NCBI RefSeq assembly: GCF_000971155.1
Contig: NZ_BBLX01000007.1
Coordinates: 62,001-126,000, forward strand
Reading direction: 5' to 3'
DNA from: Demequina maris
Lineage (GTDB): Bacteria; Actinomycetota; Actinomycetes; Actinomycetales; Demequinaceae
DNA length: 64,000 nucleotides
Shown one piece after another: positions 19,549-28,056 of the stretch (positions within the stretch are counted from its first letter, which is position 1; each line of letters starts with the position of its first letter). The notes below the pieces were generated by a model, which saw nothing but the letters and a program-made list of their open reading frames with translations, made no database searches and was not told the origin of the DNA. Position numbers and translations under genes: made by a program.

Positions 19549-19587
19549 GGAGAGGGGGGCCGGCGCTCCGCCGGCCCCCCTCTCTCC
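19549..19587 (+). terminator. Intercistronic hairpin between SBP and permease genes
   Basis: GAGAGGGGGGCCGGCG pairs perfectly with CGCCGGCCCCCCTCTC across a three-base loop, 18 bp after the SBP stop. Such hairpins stabilise the binding-protein mRNA and reduce read-through into the permease genes. A similar one lies in the second sugar locus at 42291. Confidence 0.75.
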
Positions 19588-19609
19588 TCGTAAGGAAGAA
19601 GGACGGATC

Positions 19610-20563
19610 ATGGCGACAACGGCTCCCCCCGCCGAGACGACCACCTGGTCGAAGGAGGACGCGAAGGCGGCGAAGAAGCGCAGCCGGCGCATGCACCGCA
19701 AGGAGCACGGCTGGGCCGCGGCGTTCATGGCGGCGCCGGTGCTCGGGTGGGTGGCGTTCCTGCTCTTCCCGATGGGCTTCTCGATCTACGCGTCGCTCAC
19801 CAACTGGAACGGCATCGGCAAGATGACGTTCATCGGGTTCGACAACTACGTGCTGCTCGTCAAGGACCCGTACTTCTGGAAGGCCCTCTGGAACACGGTC
19901 TTCTACATGATCGGCATCCCGATCGGTCTCGCGATCTCGCTCGCGCTCGCGCTCGCGCTGAGCCGCAAGATCCGCGGACGCACGTTCTTCCGCACGGTCT
20001 ACTACATCCCGGTGATCAGCTCGCTCGCGGCGATCGCGATCCTGTGGCAGTGGGCCTACAACGGCGACTTCGGCCTCGTGAACCAGGCGCTCGCGCTGGT
20101 GGGCATCGACGGCCCGAACTGGCTCGCCGACTCGACGTGGGCCAAGCCCGCGATCATCATCATGGCGGTCTGGAAGGGCATGGGCTACTCCATGCTGCTC
20201 TACCTGGCGGCTGTCCAGGCGGTGCCGCGGTCGCTCTACGAGGCGGCCTCGCTCGATGGCGCGAACGGCTGGAAGAAGTTCACGAAGATCACGTGGCCGA
20301 TGGTCCAGCCCGTGACGTTCTTCCTCGTGGTCACCAACATCATCGGTGGCTCCATGATCTTCACCGAGATCAACATCATGACGCCGACCGGCGGACCCGA
20401 ATGGAGCACGGCCTCGCTGGTTTGGTACATCTGGAACAAGGCCTTCCGCAACCTCCAGATGGGCTACGCGACCGCGATGGCGCTGGTGCTGGGAATCCTG
20501 GTCCTCATCGTCACGGCGATCCAGTTCCGCATCAACCGTGCCAACGAATTCTCGATCGACTGA
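19610..20563 (+). CDS. Sugar ABC transporter permease, MalF type
   Basis: This 317-residue inner-membrane permease has six helices and the cytoplasmic EAA loop (YEAASLDGANGWKKFTKITWP) that docks to the ATPase. ATG 19610 was chosen because GAAGGA precedes it and the basic N-terminus is then normal; the frame is open upstream to 19541 but there covers the hairpin. It forms a heterodimer with the product of the next gene and imports the sugar bound by the lipoprotein at 18119. Confidence 0.93.
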   Translation: MATTAPPAETTTWSKEDAKAAKKRSRRMHRKEHGWAAAFMAAPVLGWVAFLLFPMGFSIYASLTNWNGIGKMTFIGFDNYVLLVKDPYFWKALWNTVFYMIGIPIGLAISLALALALSRKIRGRTFFRTVYYIPVISSLAAIAILWQWAYNGDFGLVNQALALVGIDGPNWLADSTWAKPAIIIMAVWKGMGYSMLLYLAAVQAVPRSLYEAASLDGANGWKKFTKITWPMVQPVTFFLVVTNIIGGSMIFTEINIMTPTGGPEWSTASLVWYIWNKAFRNLQMGYATAMALVLGILVLIVTAIQFRINRANEFSID

Positions 20564-20581
20564 GGCGAAGGAGATACTGCG

Positions 20582-21532
20582 ATGAGCCTCAACCAGAACA
20601 CGGCACGTGCGGCTTCCCGTGCCCTCGCCGGTGCCGGCGAGCCGGACCACGGCAACAAGGCCCCCAAGGTCGGCGTCTTCCAGCGCCGCAAGGGCGCGAC
20701 CCAGGAGAACCCTGCGGTCAACGTCATCCTGACGATCATCCTGTCGCTCGGCGCCGTCATCATGGCGGCCCCGCTGGTGTGGATGGTCTCGACCTCGCTC
20801 AAGACCAAGGATGGCGTCTACGCCCTCCCGCCGGAGTGGATCCCCGACCCGTTCGTCTGGGACAACTACGTCCGCGTCTTCCAGGACACGTACGTCCTGT
20901 CCGGTATCAAGAACTCGCTGATCGTGGCCATCTCGGTCACCGTGGTCGGCACCGTGTTCTCGTCGCTCGCGGCCTTCGCCCTCGCGAAGCTCCGCCTGCC
21001 GGGCAAGAACGTCATCTTCATCGCGCTGCTGTCGGGCATGATGGTGCCGTTCCCGACGCTGATGATCCCGCAGTTCATCATGTTCTCGCGGATCGGCTGG
21101 GTCGACACCCTGCTGCCACTGATCATCCCGGTGATCCTCGGCAACGTCATCATGATCTTCTTCCTCCGCCAGTACCTGCACAACGTGCCGGACTCGCTGG
21201 TCGAGGCCGCGAAGATCGACGGCGCCTCCTACCTCAAGATCTTCTGGACGATGATCCTGCCGCTCATGCGACCCGCGATCGCCGCGCAGTTCATCCTGTG
21301 GTTCATGGCGGTGTGGAACGACTACCTCGCGCCGATCATCTACCTGAACACGCCTGAGAAGCAGACCCTCCAGGTCGTCATCGCGAACATGAACGTGCAG
21401 TACGCCACCCAGCGCGACTACCCGCTCATCATGACCGCGTCGGTGATCTCGGTGGTCCCGATCCTCATCGTGTTCCTCATCTTCCAGCGTCAGATCATCG
21501 AGTCGATCGCTCTGACCGGATCGAAGACCTGA
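20582..21532 (+). CDS. Sugar ABC transporter permease, MalG type
   Basis: This 316-residue partner permease has a long basic N-terminus, six helices and the EAA motif VEAAKIDGASYLKIFWTMILP. AAGGAGA precedes the ATG by nine bases. It is the third gene of the importer operon and is followed after one base by the GH43 gene, which indicates one transcript. Confidence 0.93.
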   Translation: MSLNQNTARAASRALAGAGEPDHGNKAPKVGVFQRRKGATQENPAVNVILTIILSLGAVIMAAPLVWMVSTSLKTKDGVYALPPEWIPDPFVWDNYVRVFQDTYVLSGIKNSLIVAISVTVVGTVFSSLAAFALAKLRLPGKNVIFIALLSGMMVPFPTLMIPQFIMFSRIGWVDTLLPLIIPVILGNVIMIFFLRQYLHNVPDSLVEAAKIDGASYLKIFWTMILPLMRPAIAAQFILWFMAVWNDYLAPIIYLNTPEKQTLQVVIANMNVQYATQRDYPLIMTASVISVVPILIVFLIFQRQIIESIALTGSKT

Positions 21533-21533
21533 C

Positions 21534-22886
21534 ATGACAAGCACCTCGCACACGGCCCCGGCAGACGATGCCGGGGCCGTTGCCCCTTCCAGGCCCGAGC
21601 CCGCGACCTGGGGCGCGCGCAACGCGCACGACCCGACCGCGGTCCGCGACGAGGACGGCGTCTACTGGCTGTTCTCGACCGACGCCGACGCGAGCGGCCC
21701 GCTGCGCGCCGCCGGCGCCCAGATCCGCCGCTCCACCGACCTCGTGAGCTGGGAGTACGTCGGCTGCGCCCTCGACGGCGTGCCCGCGCCCGCCCGCGAG
21801 CACGCGGGCGCCGAGGGCCTGTGGGCCCCGGACGTCGTCCGCGTCGACACCGTCGACGGCCACGAGTGGCGCATGTACTACTCGGCGTCGTCGTTCGGCT
21901 CGCGCACGTCCGCGATCGGGCTGGCCGTCGCGCCGCACCCGAGCGGGCCGTGGAGCGACCGCGGCATCGTCGTCGCCACCGAGCACGACCGCGACGGCCA
22001 CAACGCCATCGACGCGCAGCTCGTCGTCGACGGCGCGCGCCATCACCTGGTCTACGGCTCGTTCTTCGGCGGCCTGCATGTCCTCGAGATCGACCCGGCG
22101 ACCGGCTTCGCGCTGGACGCCCCGGCGCCCGGCGCCCCCGCATCGTCCTTCGGCACGCTCATCGCGCGTCGGCCGCGCTCCGTCGACACCGCGATCGAGG
22201 GCCCGTACATCGTGCCGCGGCCCGGCGGCGGCTGGGCGCTCGTGGTGTCGTACGACTCGCTCGTGAACACGTATCACGTGCGCGTCGCCGTGGCGGAGGA
22301 CCTGTACGGGCCCTACGTGGACCACGAGGGCCGCGAGATGACCGACCTCGAGGCGGACCCGCTCCAGGTGGGTCTCACCGTGCTCGCGAGCCATCGGCTC
22401 GAGGGCGCCTCGCGGGGGATCCTCGCGCCGGGTCACGCGTCGGTGCTCACCGAGCCCGGCCACCAGCTCCTGGTGCACCACACGCGCTTCGCGGAGACGC
22501 CGCGCGAGCACGAGGTGCAGGTCCGCCGCCTGGTCTGGACGCGCGGCGGCTGGCCGCTCGTGTCCGTCCAGACGTGGGCCGGCGAGCGCGAGACCGACGA
22601 CGAGTCCACATGGCCCTCGGACGTGTCCGTGCTGGCGGGCGAGTGGGAGATCGTCGACTGGTCGCTGCCCACCGACGTCGTCCAGGAGTCCCGTCGCATC
22701 GTCGTGGGCGACGGCGATCTCGTGGGCCTGGCCGCCCACGGGCGCGGCCGCTTCACCCGCGACGGCGAGGCACCGGTCGACGCCGTCGTGTTCCCCGCAT
22801 GGGACGCGGTGCGCGGTCGTGCGACGCTGTCGTTCGCGGCCATCGGGCCCAAGGGCACGGTGGTCGCCGGGACCCGGGTGGGATGA
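21534..22886 (+). CDS. GH43 glycosidase, cytoplasmic, arabinan-related
   Basis: This 450-residue family GH43 protein has no signal peptide. The three acids are visible in NAHDPTAV (base Asp), HNAIDAQ (modulator Asp) and AIEGPYIV (acid Glu). It probably processes imported arabino-oligosaccharides; exact linkage and chain length are unknown. The ATG lies one base behind the permease stop. Its end overlaps the DUF624 start (ATGA). A GCATCGTCC copy at 22140-22148 encodes Ala-Ser-Ser in a Pro/Ala-rich loop. Confidence 0.87.
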   Translation: MTSTSHTAPADDAGAVAPSRPEPATWGARNAHDPTAVRDEDGVYWLFSTDADASGPLRAAGAQIRRSTDLVSWEYVGCALDGVPAPAREHAGAEGLWAPDVVRVDTVDGHEWRMYYSASSFGSRTSAIGLAVAPHPSGPWSDRGIVVATEHDRDGHNAIDAQLVVDGARHHLVYGSFFGGLHVLEIDPATGFALDAPAPGAPASSFGTLIARRPRSVDTAIEGPYIVPRPGGGWALVVSYDSLVNTYHVRVAVAEDLYGPYVDHEGREMTDLEADPLQVGLTVLASHRLEGASRGILAPGHASVLTEPGHQLLVHHTRFAETPREHEVQVRRLVWTRGGWPLVSVQTWAGERETDDESTWPSDVSVLAGEWEIVDWSLPTDVVQESRRIVVGDGDLVGLAAHGRGRFTRDGEAPVDAVVFPAWDAVRGRATLSFAAIGPKGTVVAGTRVG

Positions 22887-23599
22887 TGGCTGTCGTGACG
22901 GAACGGCAGCGGGACGAGCGCGGGGGCAAGAAGCGCCTGCCTCCGATGGAGGGCACGCCCGCCGACGTCGACGAGGTCCCCGGCTGGACCGGGCGCGTCA
23001 TGGTGTGGCTGCGGGTCGTCGCGCAGTTCGTCGGCATCCAGCTGCTCATGGTCGCCGGTACCGTGCTGGGGCTCGGCGTCCTGGGGCTCGGCCCCGCGAC
23101 GGCGTCCGGCGCCAGGCTGCTGCGCCGCATCGTCGATGGCGACGCCTCGGACGCGCTCTGGAAGGACTTCTGGGGCGGCTACCGCTCCGACTTCCGCCGC
23201 GCCGCCACCGTCACCGCGCCGTTCATCGTGGTCATCGGCCTCGCGTGGTACGAGCTGCTCGTGCTGCTCGCGTACGGCGAGGGCACCATGGCGGCCGTGC
23301 TCACGGGCGCGATCCTCGCCCTCGGCTGCTACGCGGTGGCCTGCCTCGCCTACGCGCCGCACGTGCTGCGCCGCTACAGCGACCCGCCGCTCCAGGCGCT
23401 GCGCTTCGTCGCGCTGTCGCCGCTGCTGTCGCCCTTCACCGCGCTCGGCTGCATCGTCACCACCGTCGCGATCACGATCGTGCTCCTCAACTGGGTGCCG
23501 CTGCTCATCCTCATGGGGATCTCGGTGCCGCTGCTGCTGTCGGGGCTCATCGTCGACCGCTGGCTCGACAAGGTCGACGCGCGCGGCTCGATCGCCTGA
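22883..23599 (+). CDS. DUF624 (YesL-like) membrane protein
   Basis: This 238-residue protein has about five to six membrane helices. It has the LGLGPATASGARLLRRI and KDFWGGYRSDFRR segments that mark the DUF624/YesL family (usually G-P-A-x-x-A then F-W-x-x-F). These proteins accompany carbohydrate ABC importers of this type in many Gram-positive bacteria; their role is unproven. It starts in a four-base overlap with the GH43 gene; a second in-frame ATG follows at 22886. Confidence 0.85.
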   Translation: MMAVVTERQRDERGGKKRLPPMEGTPADVDEVPGWTGRVMVWLRVVAQFVGIQLLMVAGTVLGLGVLGLGPATASGARLLRRIVDGDASDALWKDFWGGYRSDFRRAATVTAPFIVVIGLAWYELLVLLAYGEGTMAAVLTGAILALGCYAVACLAYAPHVLRRYSDPPLQALRFVALSPLLSPFTALGCIVTTVAITIVLLNWVPLLILMGISVPLLLSGLIVDRWLDKVDARGSIA

Positions 23600-23625
23600 G
23601 GCGCGCCCGGGGGCCGGGAGCCCAC

Positions 23626-23762
23626 CGGGGAACTGGGCGACGTTTCTGCGAAGTTCGCGACTCCTACGGGGAAGTCAGCGACGGCTGCATGCGGAGAGCG
23701 TCGCTGAGCTCCCCGCAGGAGTCGCCCACCGGCGGAATCCGTCGCTGAGCTCCCCGAAGCGA
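23626..23762. repeat. Symmetric intergenic element of 41-bp-spaced units
   Basis: The sequence CGTCGCTGAGCTCCCC occurs at 23699 and 23740, 41 bp apart. Its inverted version occurs at 23668-23683 (GGGGAAGTCAGCGACG) and, less exactly, at 23627-23642, again 41 bp apart. The inner pair forms a nearly perfect 28-bp inverted repeat (23657-23684 against 23698-23725). The element lies between convergent genes and may act as terminator, but its two-by-two tandem symmetry resembles a REP-type mobile palindrome. Confidence 0.7.
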
Positions 23763-23787
23763 AGCGGGTACGCGGGAGCGAGAGTCC

Positions 23788-24813
23788 TCAGGCCGCCGTG
23801 GACTCGCGCGGGACCACCTCGAAGTCGGTGATGACCCGGCGGTAGGGCGTGTCCTCGCCCGCGATGCGCGCGAGCAGCAGGTCCACCGCCATCGTCGCGA
23901 TCTCCTCGCGGCCGGGCGAGATGGACGACAGGGTCGGGGACGCGTACGCGGCGTCCTCGATGTCGTCGAAGCCGATCACCGCGATGTCGTCCGGGACGGA
24001 CACCCCGCGCGCGTGGAGCGTGTGGAGCGCGCCGAGCGCGAGCGCGTCGTTGAGGCCGAAGATCGCGTCCACCTTGACGCCGGCGTCGAGCACGCGCGTG
24101 GTGCAGTCGGCGCCGGTGGCGCGGTGCCACAGCCCGCCCTCGACCACGAGATCGGGGTCGAAGGGGATGCCGTTGGCCGCGAGGGCCGCCTGGTAGCCCA
24201 GCACGCGTAGCGCGGCCGAGCCCATGGTCTCCCCGGCGTGCGCGCCGATCACCGCGATGCGGCGGCGGCCCTGGTCGATGAGGTGCTGCGTCGCCGCGCG
24301 TGCCGCGTCCACGTTGTTCATCGTGACGTGGTCCCAGTCGCCGCCGAAGATGCGCTCGCCGAGCACCACCAGCGGGTAGTCGACCTTGAGGGCGTCCGCG
24401 TCGTCGGGGCCGAGCTCGAGCGGCGAGAAGATGAGGCCGTCGGTGAGCTGGCGGCGGTCCGACGTGAGGACGTCGAGCTCGTGCTGGCGGTCCGCGCTCG
24501 TCTGCTCGATCAGCACGACCACGCCGCGCGCCTCGGCCGCACGGATGACCGAGTCGGCGAGCTCCGCGAAGTAGGGCAGCGACAGCTCGGGCAGCGCGAG
24601 GCCGATGATCCCGGTGCGGCCCTGACGCAGGCTGCGTGCCGACAGGTTCATGCGGTAGCCGAGCTCGTCGATCGCCTGCTGCACCTTCGCCCGCGTGGCG
24701 GGGCGGATGTGCGGGTAGTCGTTGACCACGTTGGAGACCGTCTTGATGGACACTCCCGCGCGGGCGGCGACGTCATGCATCGTCACCGTGCCGCGCACGC
24801 CCGATCCGTTCAC
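23788..24813 (-). CDS. LacI-family repressor of the arabinan locus
   Basis: This 341-residue regulator has an N-terminal helix-turn-helix (TMHDVAARAGVSIKTVSNVVND) with hinge helix (LSARSLRQG), and a periplasmic-binding-protein-like effector domain ending in a typical GFDDIEDAAY segment. The GTG start at 24813 lies five bases behind the GH127 stop, with GAGGAGG as ribosome site inside the end of that gene. It is therefore co-transcribed with GH127. It is the obvious candidate to bind the TTACAACGATGTAA sites at 17750, 17974, 18090 and 26796, with an arabinose compound as inducer (inference). Confidence 0.93.
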   Translation of the reverse strand: MNGSGVRGTVTMHDVAARAGVSIKTVSNVVNDYPHIRPATRAKVQQAIDELGYRMNLSARSLRQGRTGIIGLALPELSLPYFAELADSVIRAAEARGVVVLIEQTSADRQHELDVLTSDRRQLTDGLIFSPLELGPDDADALKVDYPLVVLGERIFGGDWDHVTMNNVDAARAATQHLIDQGRRRIAVIGAHAGETMGSAALRVLGYQAALAANGIPFDPDLVVEGGLWHRATGADCTTRVLDAGVKVDAIFGLNDALALGALHTLHARGVSVPDDIAVIGFDDIEDAAYASPTLSSISPGREEIATMAVDLLLARIAGEDTPYRRVITDFEVVPRESTAA

Positions 24814-24818
24814 GTGGC

Positions 24819-26759
24819 CTAGACCTCCTCGTCGATGGGGATCCACACGCGCATCGCGCCGCCTGCGCGGTTCGCCCAGCGGGCGTACGGGATGGCGCGC
24901 AGGGCGATCCTGCCAGGAAGCATGCCAGAAGGCGCCGCCGGGCGCGAGGACCGCAGGAGCGCGGTGGTCCGGGGGAAGCCCTCGGAGCTGCGCACGATGC
25001 CCTCGGCGAGCACGGTCGCGCCGGCGCGCAACGACCGCAGACCAGGGCCGACGCGGGGCGGGGTGCTCAGATCGATGCGCAGGTCCTCGAGCGCGACGCC
25101 GGGCGGCAGGTCGCACTGCTCGAGGCAGAAGACGACCGGTCCCCGGCGCAGCGCGACGCAGCCGCGGACGGCGTCGACGCGCGGGTGCGGCGCGAGGACG
25201 TCCACCGGCATGGGCAGGGTGAGGACGATGCGGTGGTCGCCCGGGGCGACGGCGGCGCGGACGTAGCCGTCGGGCCCGGCCGTCGCGTCGACGGGGGCCC
25301 CGTCCACCTCGAGCGTCGCCGCCGCGCACCAGCCGGGGATCCGCAGCGCGAGCTCCTCGAGCGGCCCGGACGTCGCGATCTCGACGCGGCCGTCCCACGG
25401 GTAGTCGGTGCGGACCGTGAGCGTGGTGGCGCCGAGCCGGACGGTGCCGGCACCGTAGAGGTGCAGCCGGGCGCGCGCCTCGGTGCCGGTCGCGACGTAC
25501 GCGCCGAGCGACGACACCAGCCGCGCGAGGTTGGGCGGGCAGCACGCGCAGCCGTACCAGTCGAGGCGCTCCGACGGCGCGTCCTCGCTGGCGCCGTCGT
25601 GCCCGTCGCGCAGCTGCAGCGGGTTCGAGTAGAAGAATCGGCGTCCGTCGGTCGAGACCCCGGAGGCGATGCCGTTGTAGAGGGCCTGCTCCATCGCGTC
25701 GGCGTGACGCGAGCCGCCCGTGGCGAGCAGCATCCGCCAGTTCCACTGGAACGCGGCGATGGCGGCGCAGGTCTCGGCGTAGGCCCGGTCCGGGGGCAGC
25801 TCGAACGGGTCGCCGAACGACTCGTCGCGATGGCGCGAGCCCATGCCGCCCGTGACGTACGCCTTGGTGCCGTGCGCCGACACCCAGAGGTCGTCCAGCG
25901 CCGAGGCGAGCCCCGGGTCGGCGGTCTCGGCGGCGACGTCCGCGATGCCGGCCGCGAGGTAGAGTTGCCGCACCGCGTGACCCGTCGCCTCGCGCGACTC
26001 GCGGACCGGGAGGTGGTCCTGGAAGTAGCCCGACTCGAACGGCCCGGTGCCGAGCGCGCCGGAGCCGCGCCGGTCGAGCATCGCCGCCGCGGTGTCGAGG
26101 TACGCGCGCTCGCCGGTGTGCCGGTACAGCTCGACCAGCGCGGTCTCGACCTCGGGGTGGCCGCAATAGCCGTCGATCCGCTCCGCGCCCGGGCCGAACT
26201 CGGCGACGGCGAGGTCCGCGAAGCGGCGGGCGACCGTCATGAGGTCGTCGTCCCCGGTGGCGCGCTCGCGCGCGACCGCGGCCTGGATGAGGTGGCCGAG
26301 CACGTACAGCTCATGGCCCCAGCGCATGTCGGTCCAGGGCTGCCGCGCCTCGTCGCCCTGGACGTGCGAGTCGAGGTAGCCGTCGTCGCGCTGCGCCCGC
26401 GCGAGCAGCGTCGTCGCGGCGCGGGTGAAGGCCTCCCAGGGCTGGTCGGCGGGGACGCGGGCCGCCTCCCACGCGATCGCCTCGAGCGTCTTGTGCAGGT
26501 CGGAGTCCGCGAACAGCGGCCCACGGAACGGCGCGTCCGAGTCGCCGACCAGCCGGCGAAGGTTGTCCAGGACACCGGTCGACTCGATCCGCTCGACCAC
26601 GTGGGGGAGCGTGCGCTCGCGGTTGATGCGCTGCCACGCGCCCAGCTCGCGGGACGCGTCGAGCTGCACGGCGCCGACGGGCAGCGGCGTGAGGTCGTGG
26701 GCGGCGACCGCGGACGGCGTCGCCGGAGAGCAGACGTCGTGGGTGCGGACCATGCGCAT
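24819..26759 (-). CDS. GH127 beta-L-arabinofuranosidase-type enzyme
   Basis: This 646-residue protein matches family GH127 (HypBA1-like). The hallmark is the Cys cluster in WYGCACCPPNLARL (Cys404, Cys406, Cys407) with Glu329 in AYAETC. In HypBA1 these hold a zinc ion and provide a cysteine nucleophile. No signal peptide is present. It would remove beta-L-arabinofuranose residues intracellularly. ATG 26759 was chosen because AAGGAGGAGCC stands directly before it; the frame extends to 26801, where it would run into the operator. A LacI-type site lies at its promoter, and the regulator gene follows in the same operon. Confidence 0.92.
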   Translation of the reverse strand: MRMVRTHDVCSPATPSAVAAHDLTPLPVGAVQLDASRELGAWQRINRERTLPHVVERIESTGVLDNLRRLVGDSDAPFRGPLFADSDLHKTLEAIAWEAARVPADQPWEAFTRAATTLLARAQRDDGYLDSHVQGDEARQPWTDMRWGHELYVLGHLIQAAVARERATGDDDLMTVARRFADLAVAEFGPGAERIDGYCGHPEVETALVELYRHTGERAYLDTAAAMLDRRGSGALGTGPFESGYFQDHLPVRESREATGHAVRQLYLAAGIADVAAETADPGLASALDDLWVSAHGTKAYVTGGMGSRHRDESFGDPFELPPDRAYAETCAAIAAFQWNWRMLLATGGSRHADAMEQALYNGIASGVSTDGRRFFYSNPLQLRDGHDGASEDAPSERLDWYGCACCPPNLARLVSSLGAYVATGTEARARLHLYGAGTVRLGATTLTVRTDYPWDGRVEIATSGPLEELALRIPGWCAAATLEVDGAPVDATAGPDGYVRAAVAPGDHRIVLTLPMPVDVLAPHPRVDAVRGCVALRRGPVVFCLEQCDLPPGVALEDLRIDLSTPPRVGPGLRSLRAGATVLAEGIVRSSEGFPRTTALLRSSRPAAPSGMLPGRIALRAIPYARWANRAGGAMRVWIPIDEEV

Positions 26760-26795
26760 GGCTCCTCCTTGAGCGGAAGCGATGGGGACGCGATT

Positions 26796-26815
26796 TTGCA
26801 ACGATGTAAATCCTA
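26796..26815 (-). promoter_or_regulatory. GH127-lacI promoter with operator
   Basis: TAGGAT (minus strand, 26810-26815) is a TANNNT -10 box. Directly behind it lies TTGCAACGATGTAA (26796-26809, plus strand), matching the operators in the divergent region at 17.75-18.1 kb. Binding would block initiation and autoregulate the LacI gene. Confidence 0.6.
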
Positions 26816-26859
26816 GCGCGCGGATGCCCCTCCGGCCTAGTTCCTGTCGGCAAAGGGGA

Positions 26860-27966
26860 CTAGGGCGAGCGTCGCACGCGGTGCAGGAGCCCCGTGGCCG
26901 CCCCCAGCGTCGCGCCGACCGCCGTGTCGAGGACCCGCTCCATCACCACGACCATCGTGGGGTCCTCGCCGCGGGCCGCCCCGGCGAGGATGAGCACCAT
27001 CGGGGTGATGCACACGAGCGCGAGCGCGTAGTGGCGGACCACGAGCATCTGCGCGCCGAACTGCAGCGCGCCGAGCACCGCCGCCAGTGCGAGCGGCGGC
27101 AGCGTCAGTGCTCCGGCCACGGCCACGTACAGCGCGGCGCCGGCGGCCGTGCCGACGATGCGGTGGATCCCGCGCTGCGCCGCGTGGCGCCGGCCGGGGC
27201 GCGCGCCGATGACGGCGAGGCCTGCGCCCACCGTCCAGTAGGCGCGCTCGGGGTCCACCAGGACCAGGCTCACCGTGGTCCCGACCACGGCGACGATGAG
27301 CACGCGCACGAACAGCTCGGTGGTGACCGCGTCCCACCGCGGCCCGGGCAGCAGCGCACGCAGCGGGGCGACGGGCACCCGGTTCCGCGCGCGGAGGAGC
27401 GAGCTCGCCGCGACCAGGCACGCGAACGCCGTGCCTGCCGCGAAGGCGCCGATGACCTCACCCGGCGGCGTGTGCCGGACCCCGTCCTCGAGCACGCTGA
27501 CGTGGGAGGCGAGCCCGTAGGCGATGAGCGGGAACAGCGGGCCCGGCGGCCCCACCGAGAACGCGTAGACGAGGGCCGCCGCAGCCGCCGCGACCACGAT
27601 CAGGCCGATGCCCGTGGCGAGCGGCCAGGGACCCGTCGCCGCGCCCGCGGCGGCGCACGCGGTGAGCACCACTGCCACGAGCGGCAGGATGCGGGCCCGC
27701 TCGGCGGGCGACCGATGCGCCGCGTAGAGCGTCGTGAACGCGCCGCTCGAGGCGAGCAGCCCGGTGCTCGCGTGGCCGGTGAGCACGCCGACCGCGGCCG
27801 GGGTCGCCATCGCCACGGCCGCCTGCAGCGCGACCGGCCAGCGGCGGCCCTCGAACCGCTGCATCGTCCCCAGGCTGGCGACGGCGCGGCCGGCGCCGCC
27901 CGCCCAGGCGCGACCGGTGCCCGTCACCCGGTCGCGCGCCCGGGCCGCGCGCGCATCGTCCGCCAT
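26860..27966 (-). CDS. FUSC-family membrane protein (paralog 1)
   Basis: This 368-residue protein has about nine to ten helices in the FUSC/aromatic-acid-exporter arrangement. Hallmarks are SVGPPGPLFPLIAYGL, ERAYWTVGAGLAVIG and the RGIHRIVGTAAGAALY segment. It is about 40% similar by eye to the product of 35499-36596, and their N-termini align (MADD.. / MAED.. to ASLGT). Family members are proposed efflux proteins; no substrate can be given. ATG 27966 was chosen from that alignment. Three GGACGATGC copies lie at its 5' end. Confidence 0.83.
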   Translation of the reverse strand: MADDARAARARDRVTGTGRAWAGGAGRAVASLGTMQRFEGRRWPVALQAAVAMATPAAVGVLTGHASTGLLASSGAFTTLYAAHRSPAERARILPLVAVVLTACAAAGAATGPWPLATGIGLIVVAAAAAALVYAFSVGPPGPLFPLIAYGLASHVSVLEDGVRHTPPGEVIGAFAAGTAFACLVAASSLLRARNRVPVAPLRALLPGPRWDAVTTELFVRVLIVAVVGTTVSLVLVDPERAYWTVGAGLAVIGARPGRRHAAQRGIHRIVGTAAGAALYVAVAGALTLPPLALAAVLGALQFGAQMLVVRHYALALVCITPMVLILAGAARGEDPTMVVVMERVLDTAVGATLGAATGLLHRVRRSP

Positions 27967-28022
27967 GCCGCAGGCCTCCCCCGCCAGGGTGCCACGCAGG
28001 CCGCCGAGCCCGCGCATCGTCC
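27861..28022. repeat. Cluster of three GCATCGTCC nonamers
   Basis: Exact copies at 27861-27869, 27953-27961 and 28014-28022, all in the same orientation, lie within 162 bp across the start of the FUSC gene. This is the densest cluster of the nonamer. Other exact copies (first base, plus-strand GCATCGTCC): 181, 259, 8322, 12070, 22140, 28993, 30695, 35315, 37070, 40573, 43349, 52793, 56021, 57562, 63074. Complement GGACGATGC: 361, 2129, 15318, 16530, 25223, 31903, 36852, 40497, 43371, 44337, 51835, 60892. Confidence 0.85.
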
Positions 28023-28056
28023 CTGCTCCTTTGCGAGGATGGGAGCAGGGGCGGCG

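Noticed and set aside
23788-26166. An apparent 792-residue protein joining LacI to an upstream extension
   Set aside because: The extension is an out-of-frame reading of the GH127 gene. The GTG at 24813 with GAGGAGG gives a normal LacI protein.
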